Below are positions 8,060-16,887 of a stretch of 64,000 bases of DNA, in pieces; within the stretch, counting starts at the first letter, position 1; the number at the start of each line of letters is the position of its first letter. Under the pieces are notes generated by a model, which ran no database searches, was not told the origin of the DNA, and worked only from the letters and a program-made list of their open reading frames with translations. The stretch comes from Nocardia sp. NRRL S-836 (GTDB lineage Bacteria > Actinomycetota > Actinomycetes > Mycobacteriales > Pseudonocardiaceae). Location of the stretch: the NCBI RefSeq assembly GCF_001279525.1, contig NZ_LGDY01000120.1, positions 28,183-92,182 of the forward strand, read 5' to 3'. The position numbers were made by a program, and so were the translations under genes.

Positions 8060-10735
8060 GTGACTCCCTCAGACGTGAAGCGGCTCCTGCTCATCGACGG
8101 TCACTCGATGGCCTATCGAGCGTTCTACGCCCTGCCCGCCGAGAACTTCCAGACGGCCACCGGGCAGGTCACGAACGCCGTGTACGGGTTCACGTCCATG
8201 CTCATCAACATTCTGCGGGACGAGAAGCCCACGCACGTGGCGGTGGCGTTCGACGTCTCCCGCAAGACGTTCCGCTCCGAGCAGTACCCCGAGTACAAGG
8301 CCGGTCGCTCCAAGACGCCGGACGAGTTCCGCAGCCAGGTGTCGCTGATCGGCGAGGTCCTCGACGCGCTCCAGATCTGCAAGATGGAGAAGGAGGGCTT
8401 CGAGGCCGACGACATCATCGCCACGCTGACCACGCAGGCGGTGGAGCAGGGCTTCGAGGTCGAGATCGTCACCGGCGACCGGGACGCGTTCCAGCTGGTC
8501 AACGACAAGGTCACGGTGCTGTACCCGGTCAAGGGCGTGTCCGAGATGGGCCGGTTCACCCCCGCGTACGTCGAGGAGAAGCACGGCGTGCGGCCCGAGC
8601 AGTACGCCGACTACGCGGCGGTGCGCGGCGACTCGTCGGACAACCTGCCGAACACGCCGGGCGTCGGACCGAAGACGATCATCAAGCTGCTCAACCAGTT
8701 CGGCGGGCTCGACGAGCTGGTCGACCACATCGACGAGGTGCCGGGCAAGGTCGGCGAGGCGCTGCGCGGCAACCTGAACAACATCATCATGAACCGCCAG
8801 CTGACCGAGCTGGTGAAGGACCTCGAGCTGCCGTACCAGGTGGACGGTCTCGAGGTGAAGCAGTGGGACCGCGACGCCGTGCACCGGCTGTTCGACGAGC
8901 TGGAGTTCCGCGTCCTGCGCGACCGGCTGTTCTCGACGCTGTCGACCGCGGAGCCGGAGGCCGAGGAGGGCTTCGAGGTCTCCGGTGGCGTGATCCCGGC
9001 CGGCACGCTGGCCAGGTGGCTCGACCAGCACGCCCGCAAGACCCGCGTGGGCGTGGCGCTGCGCATCACCGGCCAGGACATCGAGGGCGTCGCGCTGTGC
9101 ACGGCCTCGGGTGAGGGCGGCTACGTCGCCGTCGAGGGCCTGGACGAGGCCGACGAGCAGGCGCTCGCCGCCTGGCTGGCCGACGAGGGCGTGGCGAAGG
9201 CGGGTCACGACCTGAAGCTGCCGTTGCGCCGGGTCCGCGCCCGCGGCTGGAAGCTGCGCGGCCTGACGTCGGACACGGCGCTCGCGGCGTACCTGGTGCG
9301 GCCGGGCCAGCGGTCGTTCGCGCTGGACGACCTGGCCCTGCGCTACCTCAAGCGCGAGCTGCGCGCCGAGGAGTCCGGCGACGGCCAGCTGTCGCTGCTG
9401 TCGGACGAGTCCGAGGAGGCGCAGAAGGTGGCGACCGGCACGATCCTGCGCGCCCGCGCCGTCGCCGAGCTGGCCGACCGCCTCGACGCCGAGCTGGTCA
9501 CGATCGGCGGCGCGGACCTGCTGGCGAACCTCGAACTGCCGCTGATGAACGTGCTGGACGACGTCGAGGCCGTCGGCATCGCCATCGACGTCGACCACCT
9601 GTCCGAGCTGGAGGCGCACTTCGCGGCCGGTGTGAAGCAGGCGGCCCAGGACGCGTACTCGGTGATCGGCAAGGAGATCAACCTCGGCAGCCCCAAGCAG
9701 CTGCAGACGGTCCTCTTCGACGAGCTGAACATGCCGAAGACGAAGAAGACCAAGACCGGCTACACCACGGACGCCGACGCGCTGCAGAACCTGTTCGAGC
9801 AGACCGAGCACCCGTTCCTGCAGCACCTGCTGTCGCACCGCGACGTCACCCGCCTGAAGTCCACTGTGGACGGACTGCTGAAGTCGGTCGCCGACGACGG
9901 CCGCATCCACACGACGTTCCACCAGACGATCGCCGCGACCGGCCGGCTGTCCTCGACGGACCCGAACCTGCAGAACATCCCGATCCGCACCGACGAGGGC
10001 CGCCGCATCCGCCAGGCGTTCGTCGTCGGCGAGGGCTACGCCGAGCTGATGACCGCCGACTACAGCCAGATCGAGATGCGGATCATGGCCACGCTGTCCG
10101 GCGACGAGGGCCTGATCGCGGCCTTCAACAGCGGCGAGGACCTGCACACGTACGTGGCCTCGCAGGCGTTCTCGATCCCCACCTCCGAGGTGACCGGCGA
10201 GATGCGCCGCCGCATCAAGGCCATGTCCTACGGCCTGGCCTACGGCCTGTCGGTGTTCGGCCTCTCGCAGCAGCTGCGCATCCCCACCGAGGAGGCGCGC
10301 GAGCAGATGGAGGCCTACTTCTCGCGCTTCGGCGGCGTCCGCGACTACCTCAACGAGATCGTCGAGAAGGCCCGCAAGGACGGCTACACCGAGACCGTGC
10401 TCGGCCGCCGCCGCTACCTGCCGGACCTCACCTCGGACAACCGCCAGCGCCGCGAGATGGCCGAACGCATGGCCCTCAACGCGCCGATCCAGGGCAGCGC
10501 CGCCGACATCATCAAGGTCGCGATGCTCGGCGTCTTCCGCGCCCTCGACTCGTCCGGCCTGCGCTCCCGCATGCTGCTGCAGGTCCACGACGAGCTCGTG
10601 CTGGAGATCGCCGACGGCGAGCGCGAGGCCGTCGAGGCGCTGGTGCGCGACCAGATGGGCAACGCCTACCCGCTGCAGGTCCCGCTGGAGGTCTCGGTGG
10701 GCGTCGGCCGCTCGTGGGACGACGCGGCGCACTAG
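8060..10735 (+). CDS. polA: DNA polymerase I
   Basis: This 891-residue repair and Okazaki-fragment polymerase has an N-terminal 5' nuclease (residues 1-300: RLLLIDGHSMAYRAFYAL; EADDIIATLTT; GDRDAFQL; GVGPKTI helix-hairpin-helix). The middle 3'-5' exonuclease-like fold (about 310-480) lacks the DxE metal ligands, as is usual in actinobacteria. The C-terminal polymerase domain has motif A (TADYSQIEMRI), motif B (RRIKAMSYGLAYG) and motif C (LLQVHDELVLE). GTG 8060 gives VTPSDVKRLLLIDG; GTG 8075 is an alternative. No clear ribosome site is seen. A strong terminator follows the gene. Confidence 0.96.
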   Translation: MTPSDVKRLLLIDGHSMAYRAFYALPAENFQTATGQVTNAVYGFTSMLINILRDEKPTHVAVAFDVSRKTFRSEQYPEYKAGRSKTPDEFRSQVSLIGEVLDALQICKMEKEGFEADDIIATLTTQAVEQGFEVEIVTGDRDAFQLVNDKVTVLYPVKGVSEMGRFTPAYVEEKHGVRPEQYADYAAVRGDSSDNLPNTPGVGPKTIIKLLNQFGGLDELVDHIDEVPGKVGEALRGNLNNIIMNRQLTELVKDLELPYQVDGLEVKQWDRDAVHRLFDELEFRVLRDRLFSTLSTAEPEAEEGFEVSGGVIPAGTLARWLDQHARKTRVGVALRITGQDIEGVALCTASGEGGYVAVEGLDEADEQALAAWLADEGVAKAGHDLKLPLRRVRARGWKLRGLTSDTALAAYLVRPGQRSFALDDLALRYLKRELRAEESGDGQLSLLSDESEEAQKVATGTILRARAVAELADRLDAELVTIGGADLLANLELPLMNVLDDVEAVGIAIDVDHLSELEAHFAAGVKQAAQDAYSVIGKEINLGSPKQLQTVLFDELNMPKTKKTKTGYTTDADALQNLFEQTEHPFLQHLLSHRDVTRLKSTVDGLLKSVADDGRIHTTFHQTIAATGRLSSTDPNLQNIPIRTDEGRRIRQAFVVGEGYAELMTADYSQIEMRIMATLSGDEGLIAAFNSGEDLHTYVASQAFSIPTSEVTGEMRRRIKAMSYGLAYGLSVFGLSQQLRIPTEEAREQMEAYFSRFGGVRDYLNEIVEKARKDGYTETVLGRRRYLPDLTSDNRQRREMAERMALNAPIQGSAADIIKVAMLGVFRALDSSGLRSRMLLQVHDELVLEIADGEREAVEALVRDQMGNAYPLQVPLEVSVGVGRSWDDAAH

Positions 10736-10745
10736 AGGAACGCCG

Positions 10746-10782
10746 GTTCCAATGGGGAGGCCGTTCTTCTCCCCATTGGAAC
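10746..10782 (+). terminator. polA terminator
   Basis: A perfect 14-bp stem (GTTCCAATGGGGAG and CTCCCCATTGGAAC) with a 9-nt loop lies 11 nt after the polA stop and is followed by TTATAA. It is the end of the core segment and the start of the accessory block. Confidence 0.85.
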
Positions 10783-10866
10783 TTATAACGCACCGGGGGA
10801 CTTGCCGCAAGCCCCGGTGTTTCCCCCACAATTCGTTGCCTGCCAGCGGATTGAGGGGATTTCACG

Positions 10867-12018
10867 ATGCGTTTTCTGGTGTCCACGATCGGTTCACGCG
10901 GTGAGGCGCAACCCGTCACCGCGCTGGCCGTGCAGCTGACAATGCTCGGCAACGACGTCACCGTGGTCGCGCCTCCCGACTTCGAAGAGCTCGTGACCGG
11001 CAACGGCATCGACTTCACGCCGGTCGGCCCGTTCCTGCGCGACGCCGCGAAGGTCGACCCGGCACAGCTCAGGGTGCTGGCCGAGCAAAGTGTGAAAGAC
11101 CAGTTCGCGGTGGTCAGGGCGGTGGCCGAGGGCGCGGACGTGCTGGTCGCGGGCGGTGCGCTGCAGCACGCCACCCGTTCGGTGGCCGAAAGCACCGGCG
11201 CGCACTACGTGTACGCGAGTTTCTGCGCGAACACGTTGCCGTCACCTCACCACGCGCCGCCGGCAATGCTGGGCAACGTTCCGAAGAATGGAACCGCGGA
11301 AGAGAACCTCGCGCAATGGGAACGACAGCGTCACATGTTCTCCTTCTCCCGCGACACCCTGAACGCGGAACGCGCGAAACTCGGCCTGCCCCCGGTCGAA
11401 GACGTCCGCGACCACATCTTCGGCGACAGCCCGTGGCTCGCCGCGGACCCCGTGCTCGGCCCGTGGCCCGGCCCCGGCGACCTCGTGCAGACCGGCGCCT
11501 GGCTCCTGCGCGACGAACGCCCCCTCGCCCCCGCCCTGGAAGCCTTCCTCGACAACGGCGAGCCACCCGTCTACCTCGGCCTCGGCAGCATGTCCCGCAC
11601 CGACCCGCAGGCCGTCACCGCCACCCTCGACGCTGCCCGCGAACTCGGTAAACGCATTGTCCTGCAACGAGGCTGGGCCAACCTTGCACTCCCCGCCGAC
11701 ACGTCCGGCCACATCACGATCGATGAGGTGAACCAGCAGACCCTGTTCCGCCGCGTCGCGGCGGTCGTCCACCACGGCGGCGCCGGCACCACCACGACCG
11801 CCGCCGCGGCCGGCGTGCCCCAGTTCGTGCTACCCCACCTGTACGACCAGCACTACTGGGCCGCACAGGTGGAACGCCTCGGCATCGGCCGCAAGGGCCC
11901 GCTGACCCCCGGCACCCTCGCCGACACGCTCCAGCTGTCCGAACCAGCCGCGGCACTCGCCCCGCACATCCGCACCGACGGCGCCCACCAAGCCGCTGTG
12001 CGTCTGATGGCGTTGTAA
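10867..12018 (+). CDS. GT-B glycosyltransferase, vancomycin/macrolide GT1-type
   Basis: This 383-residue cytoplasmic GT-B enzyme probably transfers a nucleotide-activated sugar to a small molecule. The N-terminal domain starts MRFLVSTIGSRGEAQPVTALA, typical of GtfA/B-like glycopeptide and sterol glycosyltransferases. The C-terminal donor domain has VYLGLGSM at about 237-244 and the diagnostic VVHHGGAGTTTTAA at about 299-312. A GAGGGG site lies upstream of ATG 10867. No peptide synthetase or polyketide genes are nearby, so it is an orphan here. It could glycosylate a host metabolite or inactivate a xenobiotic. The acceptor cannot be inferred. Confidence 0.85.
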   Translation: MRFLVSTIGSRGEAQPVTALAVQLTMLGNDVTVVAPPDFEELVTGNGIDFTPVGPFLRDAAKVDPAQLRVLAEQSVKDQFAVVRAVAEGADVLVAGGALQHATRSVAESTGAHYVYASFCANTLPSPHHAPPAMLGNVPKNGTAEENLAQWERQRHMFSFSRDTLNAERAKLGLPPVEDVRDHIFGDSPWLAADPVLGPWPGPGDLVQTGAWLLRDERPLAPALEAFLDNGEPPVYLGLGSMSRTDPQAVTATLDAARELGKRIVLQRGWANLALPADTSGHITIDEVNQQTLFRRVAAVVHHGGAGTTTTAAAAGVPQFVLPHLYDQHYWAAQVERLGIGRKGPLTPGTLADTLQLSEPAAALAPHIRTDGAHQAAVRLMAL

Positions 12019-12067
12019 GCCAACGAATCCGCTGATGCGGGCGGAACGCCCGTGGTAAGCCATCGGC

Positions 12068-12700
12068 ATGAGGATCTTCGCCTTGGCCCTGCTCCTGGTC
12101 ACCGCCGCCTGCACAACGCCGGAACAGGGCGCGCAGTCCACGGACCCCTTCCTGTCCGGACCGCTGACCTTCCGCAAGGTCGAGGGTGACCCCGTCCCCA
12201 CCAACCAGCAGCCAACCGGCTATCCGGCCCCGCACCACAGCGCGGACGACCCCGCGGTCGCACAGGCCAAAGCCCTCCGCCAACTCGCCGAAGGCCCCGC
12301 CCGCGCACAGCTGCTGGCCACCTTCGACTGCTCGGCACCAGACCCGTTGCTGGGCAACGACGACAGGACCCTCCCGCTGGTCACCTGCGACGCCGGCGAC
12401 CACCGCTACGCCCTCGGCCCGGTGTTCCTCGACGGCGACCGCGTCATGAAAGCCACCGCCGAGCCCGATGCCACCGGGGCCGGCCACGTCGTGACCGTGA
12501 AGTTCGACCAGCAGGGCGCCCAGGTCTTCGGCGACTTCACCGCCGCCAACATCGGCAGCCAGGTCGCGATCCTGATGAACGGCCGCGTGCTCAGCGCACC
12601 CACCATCCAGTCCGCGATCCCGGGTGGCGTCGTGCAGATCACCGGCAGGTTCACGAAGGCGCAGGCCGAGCAGCTCGCCGCGCACCTCAACGGCGGCTGA
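12068..12700 (+). CDS. Lipoprotein with SecD P1-head-like domain
   Basis: A 210-residue predicted lipoprotein with lipobox VTAAC (Cys15), followed by a low-complexity Pro/Gln region. Residues about 110-208 (RVMKATAEPDATGAGHVVTVKFDQQGAQVFGDFT and on, with VAILMNGRVLSAPTI) match the P1 head subdomain of SecD, the extracellular part that captures emerging secreted proteins. Here the domain is tethered alone, with no SecD membrane segments. Possible roles are helping late protein export or acting as an independent binding domain. It begins 49 nt after the glycosyltransferase and may be co-transcribed with it. Confidence 0.7.
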   Translation: MRIFALALLLVTAACTTPEQGAQSTDPFLSGPLTFRKVEGDPVPTNQQPTGYPAPHHSADDPAVAQAKALRQLAEGPARAQLLATFDCSAPDPLLGNDDRTLPLVTCDAGDHRYALGPVFLDGDRVMKATAEPDATGAGHVVTVKFDQQGAQVFGDFTAANIGSQVAILMNGRVLSAPTIQSAIPGGVVQITGRFTKAQAEQLAAHLNGG

Positions 12701-12711
12701 CCGCAGGGCGT

Positions 12712-12736
12712 CGGGCGGTGCGGCCGGTGCCGCCCG
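12712..12736 (+). terminator. Candidate terminator after the SecD-like lipoprotein
   Basis: Arms CGGGCGG and CCGCCCG (7 bp) lie 11 nt past the stop with an 11-nt loop and no U-tract. The call is weak, but this is the only hairpin in the 208-bp gap before the oxygenase operon. A TTGACA hexamer at 12803-12808 has no convincing -10 partner. Confidence 0.4.
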
Positions 12737-12908
12737 TCCCGGAGCCATAACGGACGCTGATCCCGCCCATTTCCTCCGGCGAAGACACAGGTTTAACCGC
12801 CGTTGACACCGGCTGAACAAAACCAGCAGGCTGTCGGAGCGCCACATTCGGAGCCGATTTCAGTGGGGGATTTTTTCGGCTGCAAACGACCGGACCGGGG
12901 AGACGGAA

Positions 12909-13652
12909 TTGTCCATCGTCACTTCATTGGATTCGTCCATCGAGGAGCACGTTCACCGCGAGGTGGACAACGAGCAGCTGTGGGCTTCGCGCAAGTCGTT
13001 CTACGAAACGGGCTTCGCGCTCGTGTCCTACCTCCTGCCCGCCGACGTGAAAGCCATGGTCGCGGCCGAGGTGAACGAGCTGCTGACCGAGCAGTCCGTG
13101 CGCAGGGACCTGCACCTGGCGGAGACCAGCAACAGCCCGCGGTACATGCGCAACGTCACGGCTGCCGACATCCGGGCGCACGGGGGTGCGACCGTCGATC
13201 TCTACAGCAGTCCCGCGTTCATCAGGGCGTTGAGCAACGTCGCTGGTGAGCAGGTTCTGGAGTGCCCGTACGAGCCCGAACACTACGTCATCACGCACCT
13301 CGAACGGCCTGGTGACACGCACGGCTGGCACTGGGACGACTACAGCTTCGGCGTGATCTTCGTGGTCGACTGCCCCGACGTCGAGTTCGGCGGGTTCGTG
13401 CAGACGGTGCCGAACACGGCGTGGGACAAGCAGAATCCGCAGGTGTTCAAGCAGCTCGTGAACAACCCGATCTATTCGTACGAGCTGAAGCCCGGTGACA
13501 TCTACCTGCTGCGCACCGACACCACGTTGCACCGCGTGCACCCCGTTGAGGAAGGCGCCAAGCGCACGATCATCAACATGGCTTACGCGGCCGAACGGGA
13601 TCTGAGCAAGGAAATCTCGCACGAAACCATGGAAGACCTTTTCCGCGTCTGA
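12909..13652 (+). CDS. BesD/HalD-like Fe(II)/2-oxoglutarate oxygenase, predicted hydroxylase
   Basis: A 247-residue non-haem iron enzyme. The family signature RYMRNV, then [10 protein letters not shown], then [15 protein letters not shown] resembles BesD/HalD proteins, which act on free amino acids. Iron ligands are His141 and Asp143 in HWD, with a distal His at 208 (TTLHRVHPV), and an Arg in AKRTII suits 2OG binding. Halogenating members carry Gly where this protein has Asp143, so hydroxylation is expected rather than chlorination. The start is TTG 12909 with GGGGAG 7 nt upstream. It is the first gene of a four-gene operon with an ArgG homologue 17 nt downstream, so the substrate is probably an arginine-family or related free amino acid (inference). 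Confidence 0.82.
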   Translation: MSIVTSLDSSIEEHVHREVDNEQLWASRKSFYETGFALVSYLLPADVKAMVAAEVNELLTEQSVRRDLHLAETSNSPRYMRNVTAADIRAHGGATVDLYSSPAFIRALSNVAGEQVLECPYEPEHYVITHLERPGDTHGWHWDDYSFGVIFVVDCPDVEFGGFVQTVPNTAWDKQNPQVFKQLVNNPIYSYELKPGDIYLLRTDTTLHRVHPVEEGAKRTIINMAYAAERDLSKEISHETMEDLFRV

Positions 13653-13669
13653 AAAGCCAGAGGAGCGTC

Positions 13670-14902
13670 GTGGTCAACAAAGTGGTTCTTGCCTATTCCG
13701 GCGGTTTGGACACCTCGGTCATCCTGGCGTGGTTGAAGGAGACCTACGAATGCGAGGTGGTCGCGTTCATCGCGGACCTCGGTCAGGGTGAGGAGCTGGA
13801 CCGGGCGAGGGACAAGGCGTACGCCATCGGTGCGGCGGAGGTGTTCGTCGAGGACCTGCGTGAGGAGTTCGCCCGCGACTACGTCTTCCCGATGCTGCGG
13901 GCCAACGCCGTCTACGAGGACGGTTACCTGCTCGGCTCGGCGATCGGGCGGCCGTTGATCGCGGCCAAGCAGATCGAGATCGCGAAGACCGTGGGTGCGG
14001 ACGCGGTGGCGCACGGTGCCACCGGCAAGGGCAACGACCAGGTGCGGTTCGAGCTCGCGTACCAGACGCTCAACCCGGACATCAAGATCATCACGCCCTG
14101 GCGGGAGTGGGACCTCAACACGCGGTCGCAGCTGCTCAAGTACGCCGCCGACCACGGCATCCAGATCGACAGCACCGGTGCCGCCGAGCGTCCGTACTCG
14201 GTCGACCAGAACCTGATGAACACCACCTACGAGGGCGAGGTGCTGGAGGACCCCGGCGCGTTGCCGCCGCACGGCGTGTTCTTCCGGGTGCGTGACCTCG
14301 CGGAGGCGCCGGACGAGCCGGAGCGCGTCACGATCACGTTCGAGGGCGGCGACCCGGTCGCGGTCGACGGGGTGCCGCTGACCGCGACGGAGACGTTCGG
14401 CAAGCTCAACGAGCTCGCCACGAAGCACGCGATCGGCCGGGTCGACATGGTCGAGAACCGGATCATCGGCATCAAGACGCGTGGCGTGTACGAGACGCCC
14501 GGCGGTACGGTCCTGCTGACCGCGAGGCGCGCGCTGGAGGCGTTGACGCTCGACGGCGAGGTGGCCCTGCTCAAGGAGGAGCTGATGCCGCGCTACGCCA
14601 GGCTCGTCTACCGCGGCCTGTGGTTCGCCCCCGAGCGGGAGATGCTGCAGGCGGCGATCGACCACAGCCAGCAGAACATGTCCGGCGACGTCGAGGTCGC
14701 GCTGTACAAGGGGAACGTGAGCGTGCTGCGGCGCACCTCGCCGTTCTCCCGGCACAGCCGCAAGCGCGTGTCGTTCGAGGCGGGCGTCGGTGCGGCGGCC
14801 TACGAGCGGCACCACCCGGAGGGCTTCATCCGGATGAACGCGCTGCGCTTCGCGTCGGTGGCCGCCGCGGCGTCCGACTCAGCGCCTGAAGGAGTTTCAT
14901 GA
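13670..14902 (+). CDS. argG: Argininosuccinate synthase homologue, non-actinobacterial type
   Basis: A 410-residue ATP-dependent ligase that joins aspartate to a ureido group (citrulline to argininosuccinate). The PP-loop AYSGGLDTS at residues 8-16, [13 protein letters not shown] and the adenylate-binding regions are intact. The wording ([63 protein letters not shown]) matches the proteobacterial/cyanobacterial subtype and differs from the usual Streptomyces/Mycobacterium subtype as I recall it. No argH or other arg genes are adjacent, so it is probably a pathway-specific copy. GTG start with AGAGGAG upstream; the stop overlaps the next start (ATGA). Confidence 0.9.
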   Translation: MVNKVVLAYSGGLDTSVILAWLKETYECEVVAFIADLGQGEELDRARDKAYAIGAAEVFVEDLREEFARDYVFPMLRANAVYEDGYLLGSAIGRPLIAAKQIEIAKTVGADAVAHGATGKGNDQVRFELAYQTLNPDIKIITPWREWDLNTRSQLLKYAADHGIQIDSTGAAERPYSVDQNLMNTTYEGEVLEDPGALPPHGVFFRVRDLAEAPDEPERVTITFEGGDPVAVDGVPLTATETFGKLNELATKHAIGRVDMVENRIIGIKTRGVYETPGGTVLLTARRALEALTLDGEVALLKEELMPRYARLVYRGLWFAPEREMLQAAIDHSQQNMSGDVEVALYKGNVSVLRRTSPFSRHSRKRVSFEAGVGAAAYERHHPEGFIRMNALRFASVAAAASDSAPEGVS

Positions 14903-15801
14903 GGATTGTTTTCTTCGGCTACGGCGAACTCGGTGCGGTGGTGCTCAGCGCGCTCGTCGAACACCACGACGTCGTGCAGGTGCTGACCCACCGCACCGAG
15001 TTCACCGGGCTCGGCGAGCCCCACGTGGCCGAGCTGGTCGAGCGGCACGGGCTGTCGTGCGTGATCTCGGCGAACGGGCGCGAGCCCGAGCTGCCCGGAC
15101 AGCTGCGGGAGCTGGCCGCGGACGCCATCGTCTCCACGAACTGGCGCACGCGGCTGCCCGGCGAGCTGCTGACCACGTCACGGCTGGGCGCGTTGAACGT
15201 GCACGACGCGCTGCTGCCGAAGTTCTCCGGGTTCGGCGCGATCAACTGGGCGGTCCGGGAGCACGAGAGCGAAACCGGCGTCACGGTGCACCTGATGGAA
15301 CCGGAGCTCGACACGGGACCGGTCGTGGTGCAACGCGTCGTGCCCATCGGCGACCACGACACGGCGACCGAGATCTACGAGCAGGTCACCGCGCAGTACG
15401 TGCCGGCGACGCTCGAAGCGCTCGACCGGCTGGCCGCCGGTGAGCGGGGCACGCCGCAGGACGCGGCGAAGCGCACGTTCTGGCACCGGATCACCGAGGA
15501 CGACACCCGGATCGACTGGACGAAGAGCACCCGGTCGATCTACGACCTGGTCCGCGGCCAGTCCGACCCGTACGTGAACGCCTGGACGACGCTCGACGGC
15601 CAGCGGATCGCGGTCAAGAAGGCCGCGCTGCCGTCGATGGGTTTCTGCGGCACGCCCGGCAAGGTCGTGCGGCAGGCGGACGGCGGTGTGGCGGTCGTGA
15701 CGGGCACCGAGGGGATCATCCTGCTGGAGGTCCAGGTCGACGGCGAAGAAGCACGTCCGGCGGCCGAGGTGTTCAAGAAGATGGGTGGCCGGCTCACCTG
15801 A
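14899..15801 (+). CDS. Fmt-like formyltransferase family protein
   Basis: A 300-residue enzyme with an N-terminal formyl-transferase fold and a C-terminal Fmt-C-like domain (about 205-300). The catalytic triad Asn100-His102-Asp138 is present ([27 protein letters not shown]), so folate-dependent N-formyl transfer is plausible. The first residues, [19 protein letters not shown], resemble small-molecule formyltransferases more than methionyl-tRNA formyltransferase. It overlaps the argG homologue by 4 nt behind AAGGAG, so the two are made together. The likely role is N-formylation of an amine on the amino acid product of this operon. Housekeeping Fmt is not excluded but unlikely in this context. 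Confidence 0.82.
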   Translation: MRIVFFGYGELGAVVLSALVEHHDVVQVLTHRTEFTGLGEPHVAELVERHGLSCVISANGREPELPGQLRELAADAIVSTNWRTRLPGELLTTSRLGALNVHDALLPKFSGFGAINWAVREHESETGVTVHLMEPELDTGPVVVQRVVPIGDHDTATEIYEQVTAQYVPATLEALDRLAAGERGTPQDAAKRTFWHRITEDDTRIDWTKSTRSIYDLVRGQSDPYVNAWTTLDGQRIAVKKAALPSMGFCGTPGKVVRQADGGVAVVTGTEGIILLEVQVDGEEARPAAEVFKKMGGRLT

Positions 15802-15828
15802 TCGTGGCGATGCGGGAGGATGCGGTGC

Positions 15829-16218
15829 GTGCGTACCGCATCCTTCACGCCGATCAAGACGGCGATCCCCAGCCCCGGCTACGTCCAGGCCGCCAGCGTG
15901 CCGGGTGGCAGCAAACTGTTGTTCGTGAGCGGTCAGATCCCCGCCGACGCCGACGGCAACGTGCCCGACGACTTCGAGGCGCAGTGCCGGCAGGCGTGGG
16001 CGAACGTGTTCACCACCCTCGAGGCGGCGGGCATGGACCGCACGAACATCGTCAAGGCGACGACGTTCCTGGCCGACCGCAAGTACCGCGGCGTCAACTC
16101 CGACGTGCGCCGCGAGCTCCTCGGTGACCACGAACCCGCGGTCACCGTGATCGCTTGCGACATCTACGAGGAGGAGTGGCTGGTGGAGATCGAGGTCGTC
16201 GCCGCCGCTGCCGAGTGA
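15829..16218 (+). CDS. RidA/YjgF family protein
   Basis: A 129-residue Rid-fold protein. Characterised family members hydrolyse reactive enamines and imines made by PLP enzymes; others serve as chorismatase-like or pathway enzymes. Visible family features are GGSKLLFVSGQIPADADG, AAGMDRTNIVKATTFL and the C-terminal LVEIEVVAAA. GTG 15829 is preferred because GGGAGGA lies about 8 nt upstream; an in-frame ATG at 15820 overlaps that ribosome site. It begins 27 nt after the formyltransferase and closes the oxygenase-argG-formyltransferase operon, suggesting an imine or enamine intermediate in the pathway. Confidence 0.83.
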   Translation: MRTASFTPIKTAIPSPGYVQAASVPGGSKLLFVSGQIPADADGNVPDDFEAQCRQAWANVFTTLEAAGMDRTNIVKATTFLADRKYRGVNSDVRRELLGDHEPAVTVIACDIYEEEWLVEIEVVAAAAE

Positions 16219-16322
16219 GTGACCGGGTCTCCTGGCGTTCGATCTCCCGCGGTGTGTTCGTGACCGCGGTGCCGACGCGCGCGTAGGGGATCCGGTAGGC
16301 GGTGGTGATCTGGACCCTGGTC

Positions 16323-16402
16323 ACCGGTCTGCCCGGCGACGTCGAAGCACACCGGACCCGCGGGTCGTGTGGTGTGCGGGTGGCGACGCCGGGCAGACCG
16401 GT
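16323..16402. repeat. Nested inverted repeat between convergent genes
   Basis: The outer arms are perfect 16-mers (ACCGGTCTGCCCGGCG and its complement at 16387-16402). Inside are GCACACC facing GGTGTGC and, at the centre, the palindrome GACCCGCGGGTC (about 16355-16366). It lies in the 197-bp gap between the Rid gene and the opposing membrane-protein gene. A bidirectional terminator is the simplest reading; the size and nesting would also suit a mobile-element remnant. Confidence 0.6.
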
Positions 16403-16415
16403 TCCCAGGAGGACT

Positions 16416-16880
16416 TCACGACGGTCCGCGCCTGTCGTGCAACCGCGCCAACGGGCTGCCTGCCTCGTTCCGCGCGAACGGGATGCCGGTGTTGAGCGCT
16501 TTCGCGCCGATCGTGCACAGCTCGCCGAGCATGCTCACGCCGATCGACAGCTGCGTCGGCGCGTGCCCGCCGACGAGGAAGCCGAGGCCGACGCTCACGC
16601 CGAGCGACGTCACCCACACGAGCAACGTCCACGGCGTGTACCGCTGCCACAGGTGACCGTCGCGTTCGTAGAGCCTGATCGTCATGCCCCGGAGCGCGCC
16701 GAACGCGAACCCCGCCGCGAGCGGCAGGAGGTAGGCGGCGTGGAAGTCGGTCGTCGCCCGGATGCCGAAGAACAGCAGGAACACCGGCGGGCCGAGCAGG
16801 TCGCGGGCGTTGAGCGGTTCACCGATGAACCTGCGGACGAGCACGTACAGCACACCGGCCGCTATCAGCGCGTATGTCAT
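16416..16880 (-). CDS. Small multi-pass membrane protein, DUF1453/CcdC-like
   Basis: This 154-residue protein has four to five hydrophobic segments (MTYALIAAGVLYVLVRRF; LLGPPVFLLFFGI; AYLLPLAAGFAFGAL; LLVWVTSLGVSVGLGFLV). The RRFIGEPLNARDLLGPP stretch resembles DUF1453/CcdC-like proteins of unknown role. ATG 16880 is preceded by GGGGGAAGCA. It is divergent from a TetR regulator across a large palindrome and is therefore the probable regulated target. No biochemical function can be assigned. Confidence 0.72.
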   Translation of the reverse strand: MTYALIAAGVLYVLVRRFIGEPLNARDLLGPPVFLLFFGIRATTDFHAAYLLPLAAGFAFGALRGMTIRLYERDGHLWQRYTPWTLLVWVTSLGVSVGLGFLVGGHAPTQLSIGVSMLGELCTIGAKALNTGIPFARNEAGSPLARLHDRRGPS

Positions 16881-16887
16881 TGCTTCC

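Noticed and set aside
8069..10831. A 920-codon open frame antisense to polA
   Set aside because: Codon bias of polA on the plus strand leaves few stops opposite; the predicted protein is low complexity and polA motifs are complete on the other strand.
10867..12018. Glycopeptide antibiotic gene cluster suggested by the vancomycin-type glycosyltransferase
   Set aside because: No NRPS, Oxy P450, halogenase or sugar genes are in the window; the enzyme is an orphan here.
12803..12830. TTGACA at 12803-12808 as a promoter of the oxygenase operon
   Set aside because: No acceptable -10 hexamer occurs 16-19 bp downstream; left as an observation only.
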